In this document: in pieces, positions 1 to 5,519 of the stretch
How the letters are laid out: the number at the start of each line of letters is the position of its first letter
Numbering within the stretch: position 1 is the stretch's first letter
Origin: Thermoleophilaceae bacterium
GTDB lineage: Bacteria > Actinomycetota > Thermoleophilia > Solirubrobacterales > Thermoleophilaceae
Direction: 5' to 3'
Assembly (NCBI GenBank): GCA_013812065.1
Contig: JACCUC010000258.1
Coordinates: forward strand, 1-12,808
DNA length: 12,808 nucleotides
The notes under the pieces: generated by a model
What the model was told of the DNA's origin: nothing
Databases searched by the model: none
What the model saw: only the letters and a program-made list of their open reading frames with translations
Position numbers and translations under genes: made by a program

Positions 1-288
1 GTCGTGCGCTGTTTCGTCGCGGGCCTGGCGGCCTCGCAGCTGCACATCATCGAGGGCATCTCGGGGACCGGCAAGACCAGCCTGCCACTGGCGTTTGCGG
101 AGGCGATCGACGCCCCGGTCGCGGTGATCGCCGGCTCCCGCAGCGCGCCGATCCGGCGGGAGGTGGCGCGCGCCCTTGCGGGCCTGCTCGGGAGCGCGAC
201 CCTAAACGAGCTCGACGCCGGTCACCTCGTGCCGGTCGAGGCGCCGGAGGCGGTCGCGAGCGCCGTGGCGGAGGTCGCGGCGCGGTGA
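1..288 (+). CDS. 3' end of a truncated gene; Walker A-like N-part joined to alpha/beta-hydrolase-like C-part
   Basis: The frame is open to the left edge, so the true start is probably outside the window and the GTG at 4 need not be used. About 94 residues are visible. The first 37 or so contain a perfect Walker A (GISGTGKTS, about residues 18-26) in a setting like AAA/McrB-type NTPases. From about residue 37 the chain changes style: a hydrophobic strand ending PVAVIAG, a helix, then GHLVPVEAPEAV. This resembles the last strand, catalytic-His loop and final helix of alpha/beta hydrolases (the His in AGHL). Both halves share one frame. No Walker B or catalytic Ser/Asp is visible because the upstream part is missing. 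The gene ends with TGA inside the GTGA overlap with the next gene. It could be a hydrolase with a chance P-loop, a genuine recombination, or an assembly chimera. The product is not assigned. Confidence 0.5.
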   Translation, partial: VVRCFVAGLAASQLHIIEGISGTGKTSLPLAFAEAIDAPVAVIAGSRSAPIRREVARALAGLLGSATLNELDAGHLVPVEAPEAVASAVAEVAAR

Positions 289-1478
289 GGTCTCGTCGCT
301 CTCACGCGCTGCTCTCGCGGATCGCCCCCGCCGCCGCCGCCCTCGGGCTCCTCCTCGGACTCGCGAGCTGCGGCGGGGAGCCGGCCGAGTCCCCGGCGCC
401 CCCGAGCTCAGAGCCGACCCCGGCCGCCGGAGGCCGGACCCAAGCCCGCGAGCCCGAGCGCGACGGCGAGCGCCGCCCCGAGCGCTCGCGCGGTGGCCCG
501 CGCGTCGAGACGATCGTCACCGGGCTCGACACGCCCTGGGAGATCGCTTTCCTGCCCGACGGTCGCGCACTCGTGACCGAGCGACCGGGTCGCGTGCGGC
601 TGCTCTCGCGCGCCGGCGAGCTGCGCCGGGAGCCGGTGGCCGAGATCGAGGTCGCTGAGATCGGCGAGGGCGGCCTGCTCGGACTCGCCGTCGACCCGCG
701 CTTTCGGAGCAACCGATTCGTCTACCTGTACCGCACGACCCGCGACCAGATCGAGATCCTGCGCTACCGCCTCGAGGACGAGGAACTCGTCGACGAGACG
801 AAGATCCTCGACGGCATCGACGTCGGCCCGATCCACGACTCGGGGCGGCTGCGCTTCGGCCCCGACGAGCGCCTCTACATCAACACGGGCGACGCCGGGA
901 ACCCGCGGCTCGCCCAGGATCCGCGGAGCCTGAACGGCAAGACCCTCCGGATGGAGCCCGAGGCCTACCGCGGCGAGGGCGGGCGCCCGGAGATCTTCAG
1001 TCTCGGGCACCGCAACGGCCAGGGCCTCGACTGGCAGCCGGGCACCGGGCGCCTGTTCGAGACCGAGCACGGCCCCGTCGGGTTCGACGAGGTCAACATC
1101 CTCGAGCAGGGCGACAACTACGGCTGGCCCGAGGCCGTCGGCAGCGAGCAGGAGGGAAGCCGGTTCCACGCCCCGATCACGATCTATCCGGACTCGATCG
1201 CACCCTCGGGAGCCTCGTTCGTGACCATGCCGGGCTCCGACTGGACGGGCGACTTCGTGCTCTCCGCGCTGATCGGCGAGCAACTTCGTCGCCTGAAACT
1301 TGACGGCGCCCGCGTCACCGAGAACGAGCCGCTGCTCAAGGGAAGGTACGGCCGGCTGCGCACCGTTCGCGAAGGCCCCGACGGCGCTCTCTACGTGCTC
1401 ACCAGCAACCGCGACGGGCGCGGCGAGCCGACCGAGCAAGACGATCGCATCCTGCGCATCGTTCCGCCGGCGGGCTGA
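285..1478 (+). CDS. PQQ-dependent glucose/sorbosone dehydrogenase-family lipoprotein
   Basis: Predicted periplasmic or cell-surface aldose (sugar) dehydrogenase of the GSDH beta-propeller family, which oxidises sugars to lactones with PQQ and Ca2+. The 397-residue protein has a basic N-terminus, a hydrophobic core and a lipobox LASC with the lipidated Cys at about residue 29. A Pro/Glu/Arg-rich linker runs to about residue 72. The propeller starts at LDTPWEIAFLPDG (81-93). HDSGRLRFGPD (184-194) carries the candidate catalytic His184, NGKTLRM is at 217-223, and GHRNGQGLDW (241-250) holds Arg243, matching a PQQ-contacting Arg of the family. EHGPVGFDEVN and DNYGWP follow. Length is normal for the family. 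The GTG start overlaps the upstream TGA by 4 bases, with GGAGG at 270-274, so translation is probably coupled. No PQQ biosynthesis genes are in the window. Substrate is unknown. Confidence 0.9.
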   Translation: MRSRRSHALLSRIAPAAAALGLLLGLASCGGEPAESPAPPSSEPTPAAGGRTQAREPERDGERRPERSRGGPRVETIVTGLDTPWEIAFLPDGRALVTERPGRVRLLSRAGELRREPVAEIEVAEIGEGGLLGLAVDPRFRSNRFVYLYRTTRDQIEILRYRLEDEELVDETKILDGIDVGPIHDSGRLRFGPDERLYINTGDAGNPRLAQDPRSLNGKTLRMEPEAYRGEGGRPEIFSLGHRNGQGLDWQPGTGRLFETEHGPVGFDEVNILEQGDNYGWPEAVGSEQEGSRFHAPITIYPDSIAPSGASFVTMPGSDWTGDFVLSALIGEQLRRLKLDGARVTENEPLLKGRYGRLRTVREGPDGALYVLTSNRDGRGEPTEQDDRILRIVPPAG

Positions 1479-1509
1479 GGCCCGCCCCAAGACCCAGCCC
1501 CGCCTCCCC

Positions 1510-1515
1510 TATAGT
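1510..1515 (+). promoter_or_regulatory. Candidate -10 element of a leaderless-type promoter
   Basis: TATAGT fits TANNNT and lies 6 bases before the ATG at 1522, the spacing expected if transcription starts at or next to that ATG, as is common in actinobacteria. It sits just downstream of the dehydrogenase stop, in one of the few AT-rich patches. No convincing -35 box is visible. Confidence 0.5.
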
Positions 1516-1521
1516 CGCCGC

Positions 1522-1557
1522 ATGTCCGACTCCGGTTTCCGTCCGCGGAGCGGCTGA
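1522..1557 (+). CDS. Possible 11-residue leaderless leader ORF
   Basis: ATG to TGA gives MSDSGFRPRSG. The only support is position: it starts 6 bases after the TANNNT element, and its TGA is followed after one base by the GTG of the next gene, an arrangement suited to translational restart. There are no runs of regulatory codons such as Trp, His or Leu, so classical attenuation is not indicated. Alternatively it is the true N-terminus of the 63-residue protein displaced by a one-base indel, or a chance ORF. Confidence 0.35.
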   Translation: MSDSGFRPRSG

Positions 1558-1558
1558 G

Positions 1559-1750
1559 GTGGCGGCGCTCACCCCCGAGCAGCGCCGCACGCGCGCCCGT
1601 ATCGAGACGTTGATCCGCCTGGCCGCACCGGGCCTCAACCTGGTGCTCGCCGTCGGCGACCGGCTCTCGCGTCTGGTCGAGCCCGAGGATCACGATTACT
1701 ACCCGCCGCGCGAGGCGACGATCGAGCCCCCGCCGGCTCGGCGCAGATGA
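1559..1750 (+). CDS. Small conserved-looking hypothetical protein, 63 residues
   Basis: I cannot assign a function. The protein begins with a basic helix (LTPEQRRTRARIETLIRLA), continues with a mildly hydrophobic stretch (LNLVLAVGDRLSRLV, about residues 26-40) and ends in an acidic/aromatic patch (EPEDHDYYPPRE) and a Pro/Arg tail. There are no cysteines or signal peptide. It may be an amphipathic membrane-associated peptide, but that is a guess. Support that it is real: GGAG at 1547-1550 lies 8 bases before the GTG, the promoter-like element lies just upstream, and its TGA overlaps the ATG of the next gene (ATGA at 1747-1750). The overlap suggests coupled translation with the membrane protein and perhaps a shared role. 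Confidence 0.65.
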   Translation: MAALTPEQRRTRARIETLIRLAAPGLNLVLAVGDRLSRLVEPEDHDYYPPREATIEPPPARRR

Positions 1751-2673
1751 CGGACGCGGCCTCCGACCAGCTCGCCTGGGAGCAGCGCCGGAGGCCAGTC
1801 GCGGCGGGCGCGGCGGTCCTGGCCGCGCTGCTCTTCGTCGCTGGGAACATCTATCTCAGTCTCGCCGTCGGGCAGCAGCCGCGGGGCATCGGCCAGCAGC
1901 TCGCCGTCCTCGATCGCGAATCGACCGACTACCTGATCGCCGCTCTGCTGCTGGCCGGCGCCTACCTGCTGCTTGGCGTCACGCTCGCGTTCCTCTACCG
2001 GGCGGTCAAGCACCGCCGTTCCCAGCTTCCGACCGCGGCGTTCGCCCTGACGGTCTTCGGAGCGATCGTCGCGCCGGCCGCCGCGGTGCTCACCCAGGTC
2101 GCGGCTCAGGACATCGCAGCCGAGTTCCTTGCCTCGGGGCCGCGCACGGTGGCTCGGGCCAACGACCTCCGGCGCGACTCGACCGCGCTGCAGGTGGTCA
2201 GCGGGCTCGGCTTCGCGGCCAACCTGGCCCTCGGGACGGCGATGGTGTTCATCTGCCTGAACGCACTCCGTACGGGGCTTTTGAGCCGCTTCATGGGCGG
2301 GCTCGGGGTCGGCATCGGGATCCTGCTCGCCGTCCCGCTGATCGGCAAACCGCTCGTGCCCCTGCTCTTCCTCTTCTGGCTCAGCGCGCTCGCGGCCCTC
2401 CTGCTCGACCGCTGGCCCGGAGGACGCGGGCCCGCCTGGGAGACCGGGCAGGCCACGCCCTGGCCTACGATGGCCGAGCAGAACGCCGAGCTCGAGCGCC
2501 GGCGCGGTGCGCTCGACCGCGGCCGCAAGCCCGAGGGCACGACCGAGGAGGATCGCGAGGAGTACGCCGGTTCGGACGGCCCCCCAGCGACGACAAGCCC
2601 GGATGTGCGCAGCAGCAACGGCGCCTCGAAGTCGTCGTCGCGTGCGAAGCGCAAGCGCGGTCGCCGCCGCTGA
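1747..2673 (+). CDS. Hypothetical six-helix membrane protein with charged C-terminal tail
   Basis: 308 residues with about six predicted membrane segments (roughly 18-40, 62-84, 95-118, 150-173, 182-200, 202-221). A hydrophilic tail of about 85 residues rich in Glu, Arg, Ser and Lys follows, ending in a strongly basic cluster (KRKRGRRR), probably cytoplasmic. The loop between helices 3 and 4 is long and charged (about 120-149). The layout loosely resembles DUF4386-type membrane proteins, but I see no diagnostic motif and assign no function. The ATG lies in an ATGA overlap with the 63-residue gene and has only a weak ribosome-binding site of its own, so it probably depends on coupling. The following gene is convergent. 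It is clearly coding because the hydrophobic periodicity is coherent over the whole length. Confidence 0.75.
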   Translation: MTDAASDQLAWEQRRRPVAAGAAVLAALLFVAGNIYLSLAVGQQPRGIGQQLAVLDRESTDYLIAALLLAGAYLLLGVTLAFLYRAVKHRRSQLPTAAFALTVFGAIVAPAAAVLTQVAAQDIAAEFLASGPRTVARANDLRRDSTALQVVSGLGFAANLALGTAMVFICLNALRTGLLSRFMGGLGVGIGILLAVPLIGKPLVPLLFLFWLSALAALLLDRWPGGRGPAWETGQATPWPTMAEQNAELERRRGALDRGRKPEGTTEEDREEYAGSDGPPATTSPDVRSSNGASKSSSRAKRKRGRRR

Positions 2674-2761
2674 ATCTCGCACGGGCGGGGAGCGCGGCTC
2701 AGCTCCCGGTCGAGCTCACCCGGCGGACGCTTCTGAGGCACCTCCGATCCAGGCCCGGAGA

Positions 2762-2798
2762 CGAGAACGGGGCCGGCCGGTTGGGCGACCCCGTCTCG
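2762..2798. terminator. Weak hairpin between convergent genes
   Basis: The 165-base gap between the two convergent genes holds an imperfect inverted repeat. CGAGAACGGGG (2762-2772) pairs with CCCCGTCTCG (2789-2798) with one bulged A, and the loop contains GGCCGGCC. Neither strand has a T-run after it, so if it terminates transcription it is not a classical intrinsic terminator. The rest of the gap shows nothing recognisable. Confidence 0.3.
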
Positions 2799-2838
2799 AA
2801 TCGTCTGCCGTCGGCCCGGAGGCCGAGACGCGCGAACC

Positions 2839-3753
2839 CTAGCTCCGCAGCGAGTCCTCCGCCGGGTTCTCGGCCCCGTTCTCCGCGGCGTCGTCGCGCG
2901 GCCTGGGCGCCGCCTGCACGACGCGCTCGCACGAGCCGTTGGGGTTCTCGGCCGTCGCGTCGACGATCACGTCGACCAGGTCGAGCCGGGCGACATCGTT
3001 GCCCGGCCCGCAGTCGACCTTGTCGGCCTCGCCGTCACGGGTACGGAGGTCATCGTTGCCCTGCTCGCCGTGGAGGGTGTCGCCGAGCACGTCGTCGGGT
3101 CCGCTGACGTCGGCTCGGGCGAGCGCGAACAGGACATCGTTGCCTGTGCCGCCGAAGCTCTCGTCGATCCCGCGGTTGGCGAAGATGAGGTCGGGGCCTC
3201 GGTTGCCGCGGGATACGTCGTCGCCGCTGCCGCCGGAGATCACGTCCCGACCGGCGTTGCCGTTGATGCGGTCGTTGTTGGCTCCGCCGTGCAGGCGATC
3301 GCGGCCGTCGCCGGCGATGACCCGGTCGTTCCCCGTGCCGCCGAACACCCGGTCGCGGCTCACGAGGTCGCCGGTGTTCGGAGCGTCGCCGACGAGCCTG
3401 TCCGCGCCGCTGTTGCCGATTATCAGGTCCCCGCCCGCGGTGCCGCGAACGTCGTCGTCGCCGGCTCCGCCGACGAGGCGGTCGGCGCCACCCGCGCCGC
3501 GGACGGTGTCGTTGCCCGCCCCGGCGCCGACGCGGTCGTTGCCCGGGCCGACGTTGACCTGGTCGTTGCCGCCGAGGGCGCGCACGCGATCGTTGCCGCC
3601 GAGCGCGGAGATCTGGTCGGCCTCTGGGGTGCCGGTGAGGTTGTCGGGTCCGTTGGTGCCGCTGATCGTCGCGGCGAGCGCGACGGCGGCGGTGGCGAGG
3701 CCGAGCACGGCAAGGCCCACCAACGTCGTGATGAAGCGAGTACCCTTCGTCAT
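2839..3753 (-). CDS. Secreted RTX-like calcium-binding beta-roll protein
   Basis: 304 residues. A Sec-type signal peptide covers about residues 1-28 (MTKGTR, hydrophobic core, then ALA-ATI). Residues about 33-235 form a run of degenerate nonapeptide repeats of the hemolysin-type GGxGxDxhx kind (GGNDRV, GAGNDTV, GGAGDDDV, GGTGNDRV, GGSGDDV), which in this family wind into a parallel beta-roll with Ca2+ between turns. A C-terminal cap has two cysteines (about 248 in VDCGPGND and 275 in SCERV), likely a disulfide, followed by an acidic Ala/Glu/Asn tail. No protease, lipase or type I secretion domain is present, so it looks like a stand-alone exported structural or adhesive protein; that role is inference. 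AAAGGAG lies 9 bases before the ATG, inside an inverted repeat. The product call is solid; the biological role is unknown. Confidence 0.88.
   Translation of the reverse strand: MTKGTRFITTLVGLAVLGLATAAVALAATISGTNGPDNLTGTPEADQISALGGNDRVRALGGNDQVNVGPGNDRVGAGAGNDTVRGAGGADRLVGGAGDDDVRGTAGGDLIIGNSGADRLVGDAPNTGDLVSRDRVFGGTGNDRVIAGDGRDRLHGGANNDRINGNAGRDVISGGSGDDVSRGNRGPDLIFANRGIDESFGGTGNDVLFALARADVSGPDDVLGDTLHGEQGNDDLRTRDGEADKVDCGPGNDVARLDLVDVIVDATAENPNGSCERVVQAAPRPRDDAAENGAENPAEDSLRS
3049..3657 (-). repeat. DNA coding the tandem beta-roll nonapeptide repeats
   Basis: Roughly 27-base periodic, degenerate repeats, visible on the plus strand as recurring tcgttgcc and ccggc blocks. They encode glycine- and aspartate-rich turns. 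The spacing is irregular around 3360-3400, where the turn pattern is interrupted by VGDAPNTGDLVSRD. These are protein-coding repeats, not a CRISPR or mobile element. Confidence 0.75.
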
Positions 3754-3787
3754 GAGGGGCGACTCCTTTCGTCGGGTGTCGCCCCTC
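3754..3787 (-). promoter_or_regulatory. Perfect 10-bp inverted repeat enclosing the ribosome-binding site of the beta-roll gene
   Basis: GAGGGGCGAC (3754-3763) and GTCGCCCCTC (3778-3787) are exact reverse complements separated by 14 bases. In the minus-strand transcript the loop holds AAAGGA, the start of the Shine-Dalgarno, and the 3' arm directly abuts the AUG. It could be an RNA hairpin that controls initiation or a DNA operator for a dimeric regulator; the sequence alone cannot decide. Confidence 0.65.
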
Positions 3788-3884
3788 TACACCTTCCGTC
3801 CCGGGAGAAGTTGCGGTGGGGTTGAGCCATCCTGGTGGCCTCTCCCGCGGCCCCCGGGGCTCATGGTTGCGGCTCTCCACCGCC

Positions 3885-3909
3885 CTTCGCCGTCGCCACG
3901 GCGACGAAC
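3885..3909 (-). terminator. Hairpin just after thyX, possible weak terminator
   Basis: CGTCGCC (3891-3897) and GGCGACG (3900-3906) form a perfect short stem 11 bases beyond the thyX stop, extendable with a bulge by TTCG/CGAA. There is no T-run after it on the minus strand. It separates thyX from the beta-roll gene downstream. The remaining bases of this 163-base gap hold the beta-roll leader. Confidence 0.35.
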
Positions 3910-3916
3910 CTTGGAG

Positions 3917-4741
3917 TCAGACCTTGCGGTGCTCGGGCACCCAGGACCCGTCGTCGAGACGCTGGAAGTCCTGGAACAGACCAGGCGTCTCTCGCTGCAT
4001 CAGCTCCGCCACCTGGCTGAAGATCAGCCGCAGCTCCTCCTCGGCGCCGGGGGCGGTGCGCATCTCGATGACGTGTCGCAGCGTCCGGACGTTCATCGTC
4101 ACGATGATGTCGGTGCTCAATCCGATCGGCGCCAGGCGGCGCAGAGCGGAGGTCACCTCCTTCTTGACCGAGAACGGCACGTCGTCGTCATCGAGCTTGA
4201 GCGTCTCGGCAGCCTCGAGCTGAAACTCCTCGAGCCGCTCAACCAGCTCGACGACTTGGTTGCGCAGCGGCTCGAGCACGGGGGGGATCCGGAAGCCGAT
4301 GTCGGTCAGGCGCACATAACGGAGGCTCTCCTGGCTGTAGGCCGCACCGGCGCGATGGCGAACGATCTCGTGGGTCGCGACGCGACTGACATCGCGCAAG
4401 GCGAAGGAGTAGTTCGCGTGCTCCAGCACGCTTCCGTGGGCGCTCCGCAGAAGGTTCTCGAAGTAGGCGCCCTGGTCGGTCCTCGTACGCCTGACGTTGG
4501 CATTGAGGCCCGGCTCCCAACTCCGGTAGCACGCCCGACCGCCGAACTCGACGAGCAGCTCGCCTTCGTTGACGGTCTGCTCGGAAGCGGTGCGGCGGTC
4601 GAGCCACGACTCTCCGCCGACGTCTTCGAGGTAGGCGCGCATCTGGTCCAGGTCGACCGAGGGGCGGGCCAGCAGGAAGACTCTAGGCGAGGTCTCACGC
4701 ATGCGCGCGGACTCGTTCAGGGGCGGCGTGAGTGTGGTCAT
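3917..4741 (-). CDS. thyX: Flavin-dependent thymidylate synthase ThyX
   Basis: Makes dTMP from dUMP using methylene-tetrahydrofolate as carbon donor and FAD/NADPH for reduction; cytosolic, forms tetramers in the family. 274 residues, a normal length. GSVLEHANYSFAL (about 103-115) is the conserved HxxxEHxxxxF-type segment. The signature region is RHRAGAAYSQESLRY (128-142). NVRTLRHVIEMR (217-228) matches the C-terminal substrate-binding N-R-L-H-R pattern. The signature has eight residues between RHR and the aligned Ser instead of the classical seven, a variant seen in some lineages as far as I recall. The ATG at 4741 lacks a clear Shine-Dalgarno; the ATG at residue 14 (4702) is an alternative start. 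No thyA is in the window. It is transcribed divergently from the DUF4870-like gene. Confidence 0.95.
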   Translation of the reverse strand: MTTLTPPLNESARMRETSPRVFLLARPSVDLDQMRAYLEDVGGESWLDRRTASEQTVNEGELLVEFGGRACYRSWEPGLNANVRRTRTDQGAYFENLLRSAHGSVLEHANYSFALRDVSRVATHEIVRHRAGAAYSQESLRYVRLTDIGFRIPPVLEPLRNQVVELVERLEEFQLEAAETLKLDDDDVPFSVKKEVTSALRRLAPIGLSTDIIVTMNVRTLRHVIEMRTAPGAEEELRLIFSQVAELMQRETPGLFQDFQRLDDGSWVPEHRKV

Positions 4742-4745
4742 TGAT

Positions 4746-4753
4746 AAGGAAGG
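4746..4753 (+). promoter_or_regulatory. Ribosome-binding site deciding the DUF4870-like start
   Basis: AAGGAAGG on the plus strand is the only good Shine-Dalgarno in the thyX/DUF4870 gap. It lies 5 bases before an in-frame TTG (4759) and 14 before the ATG (4768), so initiation at either is plausible. The site lies within 12 bases of the divergent thyX start codon, so the two transcripts probably overlap at their 5' ends. Confidence 0.45.
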
Positions 4754-4767
4754 ATCGGTTGGTAGGC

Positions 4768-5466
4768 ATGATTCTCGCTGTCCGTTCGGACGCCCCCTCG
4801 GTCGCGGCGCAGTTTACGGTCGGTTCCGGCGCGCGTGCGCGGGACCGGTACGATCCGGCCATCCAAGGAGCGCAGCCGGAGACCACCCCGTATGCGAGCT
4901 GTCCCTCGTGCGGGTCGGCCGTGAGCCTCTCGCCGGGGGCGACGTGCCCGACGTGCGGAGCGGTCGCGGCGGGGGGATCCGGCCAGACGGCTCCGGGCGC
5001 CGATGGCGCATTCGGGGCCGGCCAGGCCGCGGCCGGTGCTCCCTTCCCCCCCGCCCAGTCCGCTCCGCCACCTCGTCCCGACGCCGCCGTCGGGCTCGTC
5101 TCGGACTCGAAGGCGCGCGACCTCGTGCTCGTAGCGCATCTCTCGGCGCTCGTCGGCCTCCTCGGGATCCCGAGCCCGCTCGGACCGCTCGTCCTCTGGC
5201 TGGCCAAGCGCGACGCGCATCCGTTCGTCGACGCCCAGGCCAAGGAAGCACTCAACTTCAACCTGTCAGCGCTCCTCTACACGGTCGCGATCTTCGTCTT
5301 CGGGTTCGTGTTCACCGTCGTGACCTTCGGGCTCGGGATCGTCTTCTTCATCCCCCTGGTGCTGGGGGCGATGATCGCGTGGGTGGTCCTCGTGGTCGTC
5401 GCCGCGGTCAAGGCGTCGAAGGGCGAGCTCTTTCGCTACCCGCTGACCATTCGCTTCGTGCGCTGA
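4768..5466 (+). CDS. Zinc-ribbon membrane protein, DUF4870 family
   Basis: About 232 residues from the ATG. Residues 45-63 carry two CPxC knuckles (CPSC and CPTC, 11 residues between) expected to bind one zinc. A Gly/Ala/Pro-rich linker (64-108) follows, then a DUF4870-type domain: LVAHLSALVGLLGIPSPLGP with the first membrane segment (about 120-145), the conserved HPFVDAQAKEALNFN turn (151-165), and two more membrane segments (about 166-186 and 189-215). It ends with RYPLTIRFVR. The function of the family is unknown. TTG at 4759 is an alternative start, and a GTG at 4732 would overlap thyX. No standard in-frame start lies between 4768 and the zinc ribbon, although a TANNNT element and AAGGAG occur at 4849 and 4865. 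The 53 bases after the stop hold only a 5-bp hairpin (5469-5484). Confidence 0.82.
   Translation: MILAVRSDAPSVAAQFTVGSGARARDRYDPAIQGAQPETTPYASCPSCGSAVSLSPGATCPTCGAVAAGGSGQTAPGADGAFGAGQAAAGAPFPPAQSAPPPRPDAAVGLVSDSKARDLVLVAHLSALVGLLGIPSPLGPLVLWLAKRDAHPFVDAQAKEALNFNLSALLYTVAIFVFGFVFTVVTFGLGIVFFIPLVLGAMIAWVVLVVVAAVKASKGELFRYPLTIRFVR
4849..4854 (+). promoter_or_regulatory. Possible -10 element inside the annotated DUF4870-like N-terminus
   Basis: TACGAT lies 6 bases before an in-frame ATC codon (4861), the same geometry as at 1510-1522, and AAGGAG follows at 4865-4870. It may be a real promoter if the protein is shorter than annotated, but ATC is a poor start codon and no standard start follows before the zinc ribbon. 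Weak call. Confidence 0.25.
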
Positions 5467-5519
5467 GCCGGGCGGCCTCGCCCGCGGGGGTCGCGGAGCC
5501 CGGAGCCGAGTCGCGTGTC

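Noticed and set aside
408..1490. 360-codon minus-strand ORF opposite the sugar dehydrogenase
   Set aside because: No recognisable motifs and an Ala/Val/Leu-rich shadow composition; the plus strand has the real gene with a lipobox and family motifs.
3049..3657. Regular repeats resembling a CRISPR array
   Set aside because: The repeats are degenerate, codon-phased with roughly 27-base periodicity, and encode Gly/Asp-rich beta-roll turns.
2939..4744. 601-codon plus-strand ORF opposite the beta-roll gene and thyX
   Set aside because: Low-complexity Ser/Pro/Arg then Leu/Glu/Val composition, no domain, and it spans two confidently identified genes on the other strand.
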